NCBI GenBank assembly: GCA_041399205.1
Contig: JAWKTK010000042.1
Coordinates: forward strand, 1-21,709
Direction: 5' to 3'
DNA length: 21,709 nucleotides
Origin: JAGQOZ01 sp041399205
Lineage (GTDB): Bacteria > Planctomycetota > Planctomycetia > Pirellulales > Pirellulaceae
A program made the position numbers and the translations under genes. The notes beneath the pieces are model-generated. The model made no database searches. It had not been told where the DNA came from and saw only the letters and a program-made list of their open reading frames with translations. This document shows, one piece after another, positions 8,349-15,176 of this stretch (its first letter is position 1; the number at the start of each line of letters is the position of its first letter).

Positions 8349-9119
8349 TCATCTTTCGTCCTGCGGCGCATTCGCACCCAACAACTTGGTCTGCATGCGA
8401 AACAATGAATCGAACAACGTCTTTGAACTTGGACGGTCGGGATGAATGATTTGGAACGCTTCGGGCGTGATCCGAATTCGTTCGGGATGGTCATCCAATG
8501 TCACTTCACAAAACGTGATATGACGATCGTATTCGACCCAGATCCGTTCGTCCTGAACAGACTCCAAGCGATCAATCACCTCCTCTAAGTCAATGGCGTT
8601 TTTGGGAACGACTTCCACCGTATCAAATTGTTCGCAAAAGACAGAATTGAAACGGTCGTCCAGCACGTGCCGCAAGTCTTCAATCTGAGTCACTTCGCGG
8701 CGCCAGGTCGCTTGATCCGGTGCGTCCGCGTCTTGAAAGACGCTGCTACTGTAACGAAAGTACGGAGTGCAGATGCAACCGGTGCCATCTCCCCAGTCGG
8801 TGGATTGCAGCTGTTTGCGAGTAAACCGAAAGGTACTTCGGAGCGAAGCAAAGACCGAATCCAAGTCGGATTGAACTTGGTCTGCCGCCAACTTGGCGAC
8901 AAACGCCTGCGTGTGCGAATTCACTTGGTCCGGCACGTGGTGCGTCTTACGTTTGAAATTGGGAAGGCGCTCGATCGAATCCGTTGACATGCCGACTAAC
9001 GCTACACCGTCCAATACCACTGCGGGAAAAGAGCCAGAAGCTGCCGAAGAATCGTCTTGATTTGCGTTGTCCCTGGTCACATTGCGTCTCCGCTGCCGGA
9101 TGTAGGATACCGACGGCAT
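8349..9119 (-). CDS. Hypothetical protein, family not recognised
   Basis: A 256-codon frame of normal, mostly polar composition. I see no signal peptide, membrane segment, or catalytic motif that I can name. The protein has a basic N-terminal stretch (RQRRR near residue 8), a middle section with three cysteines (GCICTPYFRY near 115-124 and FCEQF further on), and an acidic C-terminal half rich in D and E with alternating hydrophobic residues, suggesting a soluble alpha/beta fold. The start is uncertain: ATG at 9119 gives 256 aa, while an internal ATG at 8990 (MSTDSIERLPNF) gives 213 aa; neither has a good Shine-Dalgarno site. It begins 30 bases after the PEP-CTERM gene on the same strand, so the two may be co-transcribed, but no shared function can be deduced. 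Confidence 0.6.
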   Translation of the reverse strand: MPSVSYIRQRRRNVTRDNANQDDSSAASGSFPAVVLDGVALVGMSTDSIERLPNFKRKTHHVPDQVNSHTQAFVAKLAADQVQSDLDSVFASLRSTFRFTRKQLQSTDWGDGTGCICTPYFRYSSSVFQDADAPDQATWRREVTQIEDLRHVLDDRFNSVFCEQFDTVEVVPKNAIDLEEVIDRLESVQDERIWVEYDRHITFCEVTLDDHPERIRITPEAFQIIHPDRPSSKTLFDSLFRMQTKLLGANAPQDER

Positions 9120-9149
9120 TGTAAAGAGGCAAAGCGAACGCGACGAGAC

Positions 9150-9737
9150 CTAGTTGCGGCGGCGCGGCCAAATGCGTCGGCCGAACAAGAAAACGCCCAA
9201 GACGATTGCGCCGTACAGAAATGCGGAAGGTTCTGGAACCGCCGAAGGATTTTCAGGGTTCGAACCGCCTCCGCCATTAATAGTTGGATTGAAGGCAGAA
9301 CCTAACAGTGATCGCTTGGACATGTAGTCTGGAATCACTTGAATGGGCGATGTGTTGTTGGTAGTGGTTGTGGTGGTGTCCGTCGACAAACTGCCCGAAA
9401 GAAACAGCGGAACGATGTCAACCGGCTGAGGATTAATAATGACGCCACCTTGTGACGCCGAAGTTCCTGACGCCGTTAAAACCGACGAACCGACCGATTC
9501 GATCACTAGGTTCGAAGCGAATCGACTCGGTGTCGTAACCTCTGGCGTGATCGAAGGTGAAATGGTAGCCGAATTGGATCGGATGCCAGCCGAAGCAGAA
9601 TAATTACTGCTGGCGAGCGGACGTCGCGGCGCGTCGACAAAGTCGCAGAAACCACACTGAGCTAACGTCGAAACGAAGAGTAGTGTAGCAACCGTCGTAG
9701 CCTGCGCTGTTTTCCAAGATGTTAGGGTCCGACTCAT
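9150..9737 (-). CDS. PEP-CTERM sorting-domain protein (exosortase substrate)
   Basis: A 195-aa exported protein. The N-terminus has a signal peptide: a short basic start, then a hydrophobic stretch around ATTVATLLFVSTLAQCG (about residues 14-28). The C-terminus, residues 167-195, is a textbook PEP-CTERM tripartite signal: VPEPSAF, a hydrophobic helix (LYGAIVLGVFLFG), and a basic tail RRIWPRRRN. In such proteins exosortase processes the PEP region and passes the protein to the cell surface or matrix. Between the signals lies a low-complexity Ser/Thr/Asn-rich linker including a run of six threonines and a glycine-rich patch, with no folded domain recognised. The start is ATG 9737; the nearest GGAGG is about 20 bases upstream, too far to be a usual ribosome binding site. 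The next gene downstream follows after 30 bases. Confidence 0.85.
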   Translation of the reverse strand: MSRTLTSWKTAQATTVATLLFVSTLAQCGFCDFVDAPRRPLASSNYSASAGIRSNSATISPSITPEVTTPSRFASNLVIESVGSSVLTASGTSASQGGVIINPQPVDIVPLFLSGSLSTDTTTTTTNNTSPIQVIPDYMSKRSLLGSAFNPTINGGGGSNPENPSAVPEPSAFLYGAIVLGVFLFGRRIWPRRRN

Positions 9738-10055
9738 AAATCGAGCTCACGGCCAGACCTCCGTGCCTGAAACTTCTCTGTTGAATTAGGTCAAATACGT
9801 AGAATCTTCTGATTGCGTAAGCTTTAAACTTAAGCAACCTGACCAGGAAGTCAATTGCGAATCCGCCAAAAGCACTGTAGGAACGAAACAGACCCAGAGA
9901 TTACAGGGGCGGAGTAAAGAACTCTTAGCAGATTCCACCTGCGCGAGCCGGTAGAGACAACGGCAATCGGTTGCATTCGAAGCGCGCCGGATCGTGGTTA
10001 AATGGGCTCAACGACCAAGATTGGCAGACGCAAACCGGGAAAAAGAAAACGCTGG
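9738..10055. other. Intergenic region between rhomboid and PEP-CTERM genes
   Basis: This 318-base spacer must hold the end of the rhomboid transcript and the promoter of the PEP-CTERM gene. On the minus strand a T-rich stretch directly follows the rhomboid stop (CGTTTTCTTTTT), but the preceding stem is only four base pairs, so termination there is doubtful. An AT-rich patch with TTTAAACTTAAG lies near 9823-9834. I see no gene, RNA or repeat. Confidence 0.4.
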
Positions 10056-10826
10056 CTACCAAGTTTGAGAACCAGTACCAAGCGTGTCGCGGGCGAGCTT
10101 CGGAAATAACTGGGAAAGCAGCATGCCAGCCAAAAAGCCGCCGATGTGAGCGCCGTACGCTACGCCGTCACCACGACCGCCCAGCATTCCGAGCCCGTTG
10201 ATAACTTGGAACAGGAACCAAATTCCGACGGCAACCCAACCAGGAACGTCCATCAAAAAGCGAAACAGAAACACGGTCACTCGGCGATTGGCGTGCAAAA
10301 TCAAATAGGCGCCCATCACGCCCGAAATCGCGCCAGACGCACCTAGGCTGGGTGTTAGATACGAAGGTGATGCATCATTCGAATTCAACACAACGTGAGC
10401 CAAACTGGCCAACAAGCCGCAAGCCAAATAGAACAGCAAATATCGAATTCGCCCAAAGTCGTGTTCAATGTTGTCGCCAAAGATCCACAGAAACCACATA
10501 TTGCCGCCCAGGTGCGCGATACTGCCGTGCATGAACATCGCGGTCAATAGCGTCAGATAAACGTGCACGGGAGTTGGACGCAGCCCCGGAACTGGAAACG
10601 ACTGTTCGGTGCCATAATCTGTTTGAAAGACGACAACGCGATCATCCGTCACAATGTCGTTGCCCGTCAAAATCTCGGCGGGAACGGTGGAAAACGCGTT
10701 GGTGAAATTTGCATTGCCTCCGCCGCCCTGTAGCCCGAAAAAGACCAGCACGTTGATGACAATCAAGCCGATCGTGATGATAGGAAACGTGGTTCGATCA
10801 TGATTGTCATCACCAATGGGAAACAC
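10056..10826 (-). CDS. Rhomboid-family intramembrane serine protease
   Basis: A 256-aa polytopic membrane protease. Numbering from the GTG at 10826, the serine of GASG is residue 165 and the partner histidine of GAHIGGF is residue 227, giving the rhomboid Ser-His dyad. The HLGGN motif (H105, N109) supplies the conserved H-x3-N of the oxyanion side. About six or seven hydrophobic helices are visible, with a ~55-residue extracytoplasmic stretch between the first helix and the H-x3-N helix. Rhomboids cleave membrane-anchored substrates; the substrate here is unknown. The start is taken as GTG 10826 because GAAAGG lies six bases upstream and the conserved N-terminus FPIGDDNHDRTTFP follows at once. 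An in-frame ATG at 10898 adds 24 residues that look non-native. It lies 94 bases downstream of the SDR gene and could be co-transcribed with it. Confidence 0.9.
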   Translation of the reverse strand: MFPIGDDNHDRTTFPIITIGLIVINVLVFFGLQGGGGNANFTNAFSTVPAEILTGNDIVTDDRVVVFQTDYGTEQSFPVPGLRPTPVHVYLTLLTAMFMHGSIAHLGGNMWFLWIFGDNIEHDFGRIRYLLFYLACGLLASLAHVVLNSNDASPSYLTPSLGASGAISGVMGAYLILHANRRVTVFLFRFLMDVPGWVAVGIWFLFQVINGLGMLGGRGDGVAYGAHIGGFLAGMLLSQLFPKLARDTLGTGSQTW

Positions 10827-10920
10827 AGCGGACCTTTCGATTTCGGAAGCGGACCAAGGCAGGCAAAAAATTGTCCGATATCCGCGTAGTCTGGACAAGT
10901 GCGAATCTAACCACTCTGCG

Positions 10921-11607
10921 TCACGGACAATTCACGCTACGGCCATTGTCATTCGCGCCCAGCTGCAACAAGAACGGCACGGCCGTACCAGCCCATTCGC
11001 ACGCAGATGGATACGAAGCGGCACCTGCCCCAAAACAAGATTGTAGCATTTCGGTATTAATGATCCCCGGGTTCACCGCCACAGCCGCCAGGCCTCGAGG
11101 TAATTCTTGCGAAAGCGCGCGAGTCATCCCTTCGACAGCCCACTTCGAAGCACAATACGGCGCCACCTTGGGCGAAGTCGACCGGCCCCAGCCCGAACTG
11201 AAATTGGCAATGACCCCGACACCTGCTTGCATCATTGCCGGCAAGAAGGCTTTGCAGACAAACGCCGTGCCATTGACGTTAGTCGCTGTCAGTGACGCGA
11301 ATTCGTCCGCCGCAATTTCCCACAGACAAGCGTCTGAATTAATCAGTGCCGCGTTGTTGATAACCAGATCGGGCGTTCCGCAAGTGGCCACGATGTCGTT
11401 GGCCCACGCTTGGACTTGGTCAAAGTTCGCGACGTCCACAACATCAAAACGGTGCTGCGGGAACGAAGACGTCAATTCGTGAATAGCAGAAGCAGAACGA
11501 GCACACCCGGCAATTCGATGCCCCTTTCGCACAAATTCTTCTACCATCGCTCGTCCCAATCCTTTTGAAACGCCCGTGATCGCAATCAATCGTTTCGTTT
11601 CTGACAC
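10921..11607 (-). CDS. Short-chain dehydrogenase/reductase (SDR)
   Basis: A 228-aa classical SDR, slightly shorter than the usual ~250. The nucleotide-binding motif is TGVSKGLG at residues 11-18, NNA is at 84-86, the structural Asn is N110, the catalytic Ser is in the FSSGWG segment (about 137-138), and YCASK gives Tyr151 and Lys155. NP-GIINTE at 179-186 is the usual post-catalytic segment. Arg32-like basic residues after the second strand (AGCARSA) suggest NADP(H), but this is not firm. The substrate cannot be told from sequence. The start is GTG 11607, chosen because GGGAG lies six bases upstream. The gene follows the Gfo/Idh gene on the same strand, but the terminator at 11724-11753 separates them. 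Confidence 0.9.
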   Translation of the reverse strand: MSETKRLIAITGVSKGLGRAMVEEFVRKGHRIAGCARSASAIHELTSSFPQHRFDVVDVANFDQVQAWANDIVATCGTPDLVINNAALINSDACLWEIAADEFASLTATNVNGTAFVCKAFLPAMMQAGVGVIANFSSGWGRSTSPKVAPYCASKWAVEGMTRALSQELPRGLAAVAVNPGIINTEMLQSCFGAGAASYPSACEWAGTAVPFLLQLGANDNGRSVNCP

Positions 11608-11671
11608 ACTGCACTCCCTTTCTGGCTAACTTCGTTTCCAATCTCCATTCCACTGTTGGGTTTGCGGAAAG

Positions 11672-11693
11672 GAAAAACCGCTCGGCGAGTTCA
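11672..11693 (-). terminator. Possible second terminator arm (duplicate of the 3' arm plus T-tract)
   Basis: Read on the minus strand, AACTCGCCGAGCGGTTTTT here repeats the 3' arm, loop edge and T-tract of the terminator at 11724-11753. By itself it has no complementary 5' arm, but it could pair with the same CGCTCGG arm further upstream. It may be a backup terminator or the remnant of a duplication. Confidence 0.35.
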
Positions 11694-11723
11694 AATAGCT
11701 GAAGTACGCAAAATCGCGAAATG

Positions 11724-11753
11724 TAAAAACGCTCGGCGAGTTTCACCGAGCGT
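11724..11753 (-). terminator. Rho-independent terminator after the Gfo/Idh gene
   Basis: On the minus strand, ACGCTCGG and CCGAGCGT form a perfect 8-bp stem around a 9-base loop and are followed directly by a short T run. It lies 43 bases past the stop codon of the Gfo/Idh gene and before the SDR gene, so it should separate the two transcripts. Confidence 0.8.
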
Positions 11754-11795
11754 TCTGATTCGTACGGTCATGGATCATGGCCAACACGGCGGCAG

Positions 11796-12992
11796 CTATT
11801 TCCGAGCGGACGCGTGTTTCAGCGGCAGCCAAGCACCATTTTCTTGACTACTGGCCACGCATTGCTGAATGAAATACATCCCTTCCACGCCATCATAGAC
11901 ATTCGGGTAGACTGTATTCTTGGCTTCAAAAGCTTGGCCCAGGGCACGAGCTGCCATGGCGTCGTACGCACTGCGATAGACGTTGGCAAACGCCTCAAAG
12001 AAAGCTTCCGGATGACCGGATGGCAACCGGCACGCTGCCTGTCCGGACGCGTTCATGAACGGAGCGTTGGGATCACGAGTATAAATGCGGTGCGGTTCGC
12101 CGTTTTGACGGACGATCATCTGGTTCGGCTCTTCTTGTCGCCATTGTAGCGAACCCTTGGTGCCATCAATTTCAATGAACAAATCGTTTTCTCGTCCATG
12201 GCTGATTTGCGACGCCGTTACGGTCCCCAATGCTCCATTTTCGAAGCGAATCACCGCCGTACCGTAGTCGTCCAATTTGCGACCTTCCACAAATGTCTTC
12301 AAGTGACAGCTGATCGATTCGGGCAGCAGACCAGTCATGTATCGCCCCAAGTTGTAGGCATGCGTGGCAATGTCACCAAAGCAGCCTGCCGCACCGCTCT
12401 TGGACGGATCGGTTCGCCAAGCCGCTTGTTTCTGGTCGTCGTTTTCCAGGCGAGTACGCAGCCAGCCTTGAATGTAATTCGAACGAACCGCATTGATTTC
12501 GCCCAGTTCGCCACTTTGAATCATTTCTCGCGCCTGACGAACCAGCGGATAGCCCGTATAGTTGTGGCTGACGGCAAACACAACGCCCGACCCTTCGACC
12601 GTTTTCTGAAGTTCTTCTGCCTGGGCCAAATCGAATGTCATTGGTTTGTCACAGATGACATTGAAGCCGGCTTCCACAGCCGCTTTGGCGATGGCAAAGT
12701 GCGTGTGATTGGGTGTGGCAACGGAAACGAAGTCAATGCGTTGATCTTCTGGCAACGCCTTTTCCGCTTCCAGCATTTCCGTGACCGAACCATACGCTCG
12801 ATCCACTGGAATGTCATAATCGGGCGCCGACGCTTTGGCTCGTTCCGGATTCGACGATAAGGCACCCGCCACCAATGCCGCGCGATTATCCAGTACGGCC
12901 GCCGTACAATGGACTCGGCCAATAAACGAACCTTGTCCGCCTCCGACAAGCGCCATTCGCAACTTGCGATTCAAATCACCATTCGTAGCCAT
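11796..12992 (-). CDS. Gfo/Idh/MocA-family NAD(P)-dependent oxidoreductase
   Basis: A 398-aa cytosolic oxidoreductase of the glucose-fructose oxidoreductase/inositol dehydrogenase family. The N-terminal Rossmann domain has GGGQGSFIG at residues 17-25, ATPNHTH at 92-98, and CDKP at 114-117, the family's cofactor- and substrate-binding 'EKP' signature in its DKP form. The C-terminal beta-sheet domain carries the GCFGDIATHAYNLGRYMTG segment (203-221), with Asp207 and His211 as probable active-site residues. Members oxidise sugars, inositols or their derivatives; planctomycetes carry many copies and the substrate is not predictable here. The start at 12992 is well supported by GAGGAGGAA about nine bases upstream. 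A hairpin terminator follows. The gene is divergent from the 13392 cluster. Confidence 0.92.
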   Translation of the reverse strand: MATNGDLNRKLRMALVGGGQGSFIGRVHCTAAVLDNRAALVAGALSSNPERAKASAPDYDIPVDRAYGSVTEMLEAEKALPEDQRIDFVSVATPNHTHFAIAKAAVEAGFNVICDKPMTFDLAQAEELQKTVEGSGVVFAVSHNYTGYPLVRQAREMIQSGELGEINAVRSNYIQGWLRTRLENDDQKQAAWRTDPSKSGAAGCFGDIATHAYNLGRYMTGLLPESISCHLKTFVEGRKLDDYGTAVIRFENGALGTVTASQISHGRENDLFIEIDGTKGSLQWRQEEPNQMIVRQNGEPHRIYTRDPNAPFMNASGQAACRLPSGHPEAFFEAFANVYRSAYDAMAARALGQAFEAKNTVYPNVYDGVEGMYFIQQCVASSQENGAWLPLKHASARK

Positions 12993-13000
12993 CGTTTATG

Positions 13001-13010
13001 ATTCCTCCTC
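13001..13010 (-). promoter_or_regulatory. Strong ribosome binding site of the Gfo/Idh gene
   Basis: Minus-strand GAGGAGGAAT precedes the ATG at 12992 and fixes that start. It is the clearest Shine-Dalgarno site in the window. Confidence 0.8.
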
Positions 13011-13172
13011 GAGAAAAATAACCAAATTCTGTTACGTTTGCCAAGTCGGAACAGGCTTGACCAACGGGTTCGACCAACTGCTGCGGATATGTCCCAATTG
13101 CCGGGTAGCTGCTTGGCGGCGAACGTCCAGCGAACACCTTTTTTAGCAGAATTGGTTGAATTCGCCAGTCGA

Positions 13173-13184
13173 CCGATTAATCGG
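13173..13184. promoter_or_regulatory. Perfect 12-bp palindrome, possible operator
   Basis: CCGATTAATCGG is a perfect palindrome in the divergent spacer, about 180 bases from the Gfo/Idh start and 210 from the 13392 start. Its size and position fit a dimeric repressor or activator site, but a single copy can arise by chance. Confidence 0.25.
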
Positions 13185-13219
13185 GTTAGGCAAATGGTTG
13201 GCGATCATTCGTGGCTACA

Positions 13220-13249
13220 TTTACCCAACGAATTGTCGGTGAATACAAT
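13220..13249 (+). promoter_or_regulatory. Candidate sigma70-like promoter for the 13392-thiS-thiG cluster
   Basis: TTTACC (4/6 match) at 13220-13225 and TACAAT (5/6) at 13244-13249 are 18 bases apart. Transcription would start near 13256, giving a leader of about 136 bases. Confidence 0.35.
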
Positions 13250-13391
13250 GTCGACCGTCTCCAGCAACGCTTTTGGCAGCAATTTCCGCTATGCTAAGGA
13301 GATTCCAAGATGACTTGGATTGGCAGGGAGTTTAGTGCCGGCGTACAAGATCAAGATGATTCGAATTCCAGTACAAATGGGAGGTTCGACC

Positions 13392-14056
13392 ATGATTTAC
13401 CGCATTTGGCAACTTCGTTACTCGTTTCTGACAGCCGCCTTGTTGTTTATCTGTGGCGTTTGGTGGGGTCCACCGATTCGCCACATGCTGGCTCCGACAG
13501 ACAATCTGAATGCGATTGAATCAGCTGGCCGAGCAGTTCGAACAAATAATAATTCGAATGCGGTTGAATCGGCGGGCCGAGCGGATCGAACAAATAATTC
13601 GAATGCGGTTGAATCGGCGGGCCGAGCGGATCTGCCCAAGCTGTTTGCCGACGCCGCCTCCAGCAACGATGCATTTGCCGTAGCCACAGGCCCCATCGAC
13701 CAGGATGTCGAAGGTTTTTACACTTTGGACTATCTGACAGGCGACTTGCAATGTGCCGTGTTGAACTACCGGACGGGGAAATTCCGAGGTCTGTTTCGAA
13801 CCAATGTGGTCAAGGATTTGGGCGCCGGGCAGAATCCTAAATATTTGATGGTCACGGGACGAATTTCGCTGCCTCGCGGAGCATCGCCGGCGCGAGTTGC
13901 CGAATCGGCCGTGTATGTTCTGGATTCCAATACGGGTAACTTTGTCGTCTACACGCTGCCATGGCGGGGCGAAATGGCGTCGGTCGGAGCGCGCAGGCGG
14001 GTCAATTGGTGGTGCTGGACTACGGTAGGGCTCGCGAATCCGTCGTGGTCGAATAG
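13392..14056 (+). CDS. Membrane-anchored planctomycete hypothetical protein, frameshifted near its C-terminus
   Basis: Frame-corrected length is about 221 aa. It begins with a signal-anchor (MIYRIWQLRYSFLTAALLF), followed by a repeat-rich spacer (three tandem copies of a SAGRA-containing unit) and a conserved domain with FYTLDYLTGDLQCAVLN, KYLMVTGRISLPRG and SAVYVLDSNTGNF. I recognise this from memory as a planctomycete family without known function, with some copies seen near other housekeeping genes. ATG 13392 is chosen because GGGAGG lies seven bases upstream; TTG 13320 and ATGs 13356/13377 are in frame upstream. Near 13989-13991, within GCGCGC, one base seems missing: the open frame runs on to 14087 as unrelated Trp/Arg-rich sequence, while the -1 frame gives AQAGQLVVLDYGRARESVVV and stops at 14056, which fits the family end. 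thiS starts 49 bases later. Confidence 0.72.
13509..13631 (+). repeat. In-frame tandem repeat (48 + 45 + 30 bp) inside the 13392 gene
   Basis: Three units begin AATGCG at 13509, 13557 and 13602. The second and third are identical over the 30 bases of the third; the first differs at a few positions and carries an extra AAT. All lengths are multiples of three, so the frame is kept, encoding NA(I/V)ESAGRA(V/D)RTNN-type units between the membrane anchor and the conserved domain. Confidence 0.9.
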
Positions 14057-14105
14057 CAACGGTCCGGTGATAATTCGCGGAAATTGAAGAGCGAGATTTT
14101 AAACA

Positions 14106-14306
14106 GTGAAGGTGTTTGTCAATAACCAAGAAACGGATGTCGCGTCGGAAGCGACCGTTGCGCAGTTGCTGCAGCAGTTGCAGATCCATTCGCCAGCCGT
14201 GGCAGTCGAAGTGAATTTGGAAGTTGTCCCCAAACAGCAGCATGCGTCACTGGTACTGCAAGACGGAGACCGTTTGGAAATTGTAACGTTAGTGGGTGGA
14301 GGTTAA
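14106..14306 (+). CDS. thiS: ThiS, sulfur-carrier protein for thiazole synthesis
   Basis: A 66-aa ubiquitin-fold sulfur carrier, the usual size. The C-terminus reads LVGGG, carrying the terminal Gly-Gly that is adenylated (by ThiF or MoeB) and converted to a thiocarboxylate that donates sulfur to ThiG. MKVFVNNQ at the start, VAVEVNLEVVP in the middle and DGDRLEIV near the end are typical. The start is GTG 14106. The stop at 14304-14306 lies one base before the thiG start, and the thiG ribosome binding site lies inside the last thiS codons, which couples their translation. thiF and other thi genes are not in the window. Confidence 0.93.
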   Translation: MKVFVNNQETDVASEATVAQLLQQLQIHSPAVAVEVNLEVVPKQQHASLVLQDGDRLEIVTLVGGG

Positions 14307-14307
14307 C

Positions 14308-15175
14308 GTGGCGTCGGATCTTTCAGCGTCAAAGGCCATTTCTGATTCGCCGTTCCAATTGGGGCCGTATTCGTTTACCAGCCGCCTGATCGTTGGTTCG
14401 GGCCGCTACCAAACCGGCGAAGAGATGGCCGAATGCTTGGAGCTTTCCGGCGCCGAATGCATCACGGTGGCCGTGCGTCGCGAACGTCTGTACGACAGCA
14501 AAGGCCACAACATTCTGGATTTCATTGACCTGGATCGTTACTGCTTGCTGCCCAACACTGCCGGTTGCTACACCGTCGAAGACGCCGTCCGAACTGCTCG
14601 TCTAGGACGAGAGATCCTGCGCAGCTTGAACAATCCCGGTGCGAATTGGCTGAAGCTGGAAGTCCTGGGTGACGGCAAGACCTTGTTGCCCAACCCGATG
14701 GCGACCATCGAAGCCACGGAACAATTGGTCCAAGAAGGCTTTTCCGTCCTGTGCTATACCACGGATGACCCCATGGTGGCGATTCGCCTGAAACAGGCCA
14801 GACACTGCGGTGATGCCGGCCGGCAGTCCAATTGGTTCGGGCCAAGGAATCTTGAATCCCAACAATCTGCGCATCTGTCTCGAATACTTGAAGGACAATG
14901 ATCCGGACTACCCTGTGATTGTGGACGCCGGAGTAGGCACGGCTAGCGATGTGGCATTTGCCATGGAACTGGGCGTCGATGGTGTTTTGCTGAATACCGC
15001 CATTGCTCACGCGAAAGATCCTAGGAAAATGGCTCAGGCCATGAACTTGGCTTGCCAAGCCGGACGATTGGCCTATCTGGCTGGTCGCATTCCCAAGCGT
15101 CTGTACGCTACCGCCAGTAGTCCGGAAGATCATTTGATTCAGGCATCTTCGGAAGGCACGGATTCAGCCAACTAA
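14308..15175 (+). pseudogene. thiG: ThiG, thiazole synthase, interrupted by a frameshift near 14800
   Basis: ThiG condenses deoxyxylulose phosphate, dehydroglycine and ThiS-bound sulfur into thiazole phosphate. Segment one (14308 to ~14800) has the family hallmarks TVAVRR, LPNTAGC and NWLKLEVLGD, with the Schiff-base lysine at about residue 116. Segment two, one frame over from ~14800, resumes with AVMPAGSPIGSGQGILNP, VIVDAGVGTASDVAFAMELG and DGVLLNTAIAHA, ending at 15175. Without the shift the first frame stops at 14901. The defect, between 14797 and 14803 (GGCCAGACAC), fits loss of two bases or gain of one; family alignment favours a two-base loss restoring A-G-x-T-A-V-M. GTG 14308 is chosen over GTG 14296 because GGAGG lies five bases ahead. 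Corrected length is about 289 aa. All known essential residues are intact across the two frames, so a sequencing error is a serious alternative to a dead gene. Confidence 0.88.
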
Positions 15176-15176
15176 G

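Larger units (their letters stand above)
13011..13391. other. Divergent intergenic region between the Gfo/Idh gene and the thiS cluster
   Basis: This ~380-base stretch separates divergently transcribed genes and must hold promoters for both. It contains a 12-bp perfect palindrome (13173-13184) and a candidate plus-strand promoter (13220-13249). I looked for a TPP riboswitch ahead of the thi genes and saw none of its conserved segments. Small open frames here lack coding character; one of 69 codons at 13310-13519 has a good Shine-Dalgarno site but overlaps the real gene out of frame. Confidence 0.5.

Noticed and set aside
10030..10061. Terminator after the rhomboid gene
   Set aside because: A T-rich stretch follows the stop codon, but the hairpin before it has only a four-base stem (CTGG/CCAG) with a long loop.
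10827..10898. 24-residue N-terminal extension of the rhomboid protease
   Set aside because: The GTG at 10826 has a GAAAGG site at good spacing, which lies inside the extension, and the extra residues look non-native.
13011..13391. TPP riboswitch upstream of thiS/thiG
   Set aside because: I looked for the conserved CUGAGA and ACCUGA-type segments in the spacer and found none in suitable order.
13310..13519. 69-codon plus-strand frame with a strong AAGGAG site eight bases before its ATG
   Set aside because: The peptide has no hydrophobic or conserved features and overlaps the signal-anchor of the 13392 gene out of frame. It could be a leader ORF, or mark another frameshift at the 5' end, but this cannot be shown.
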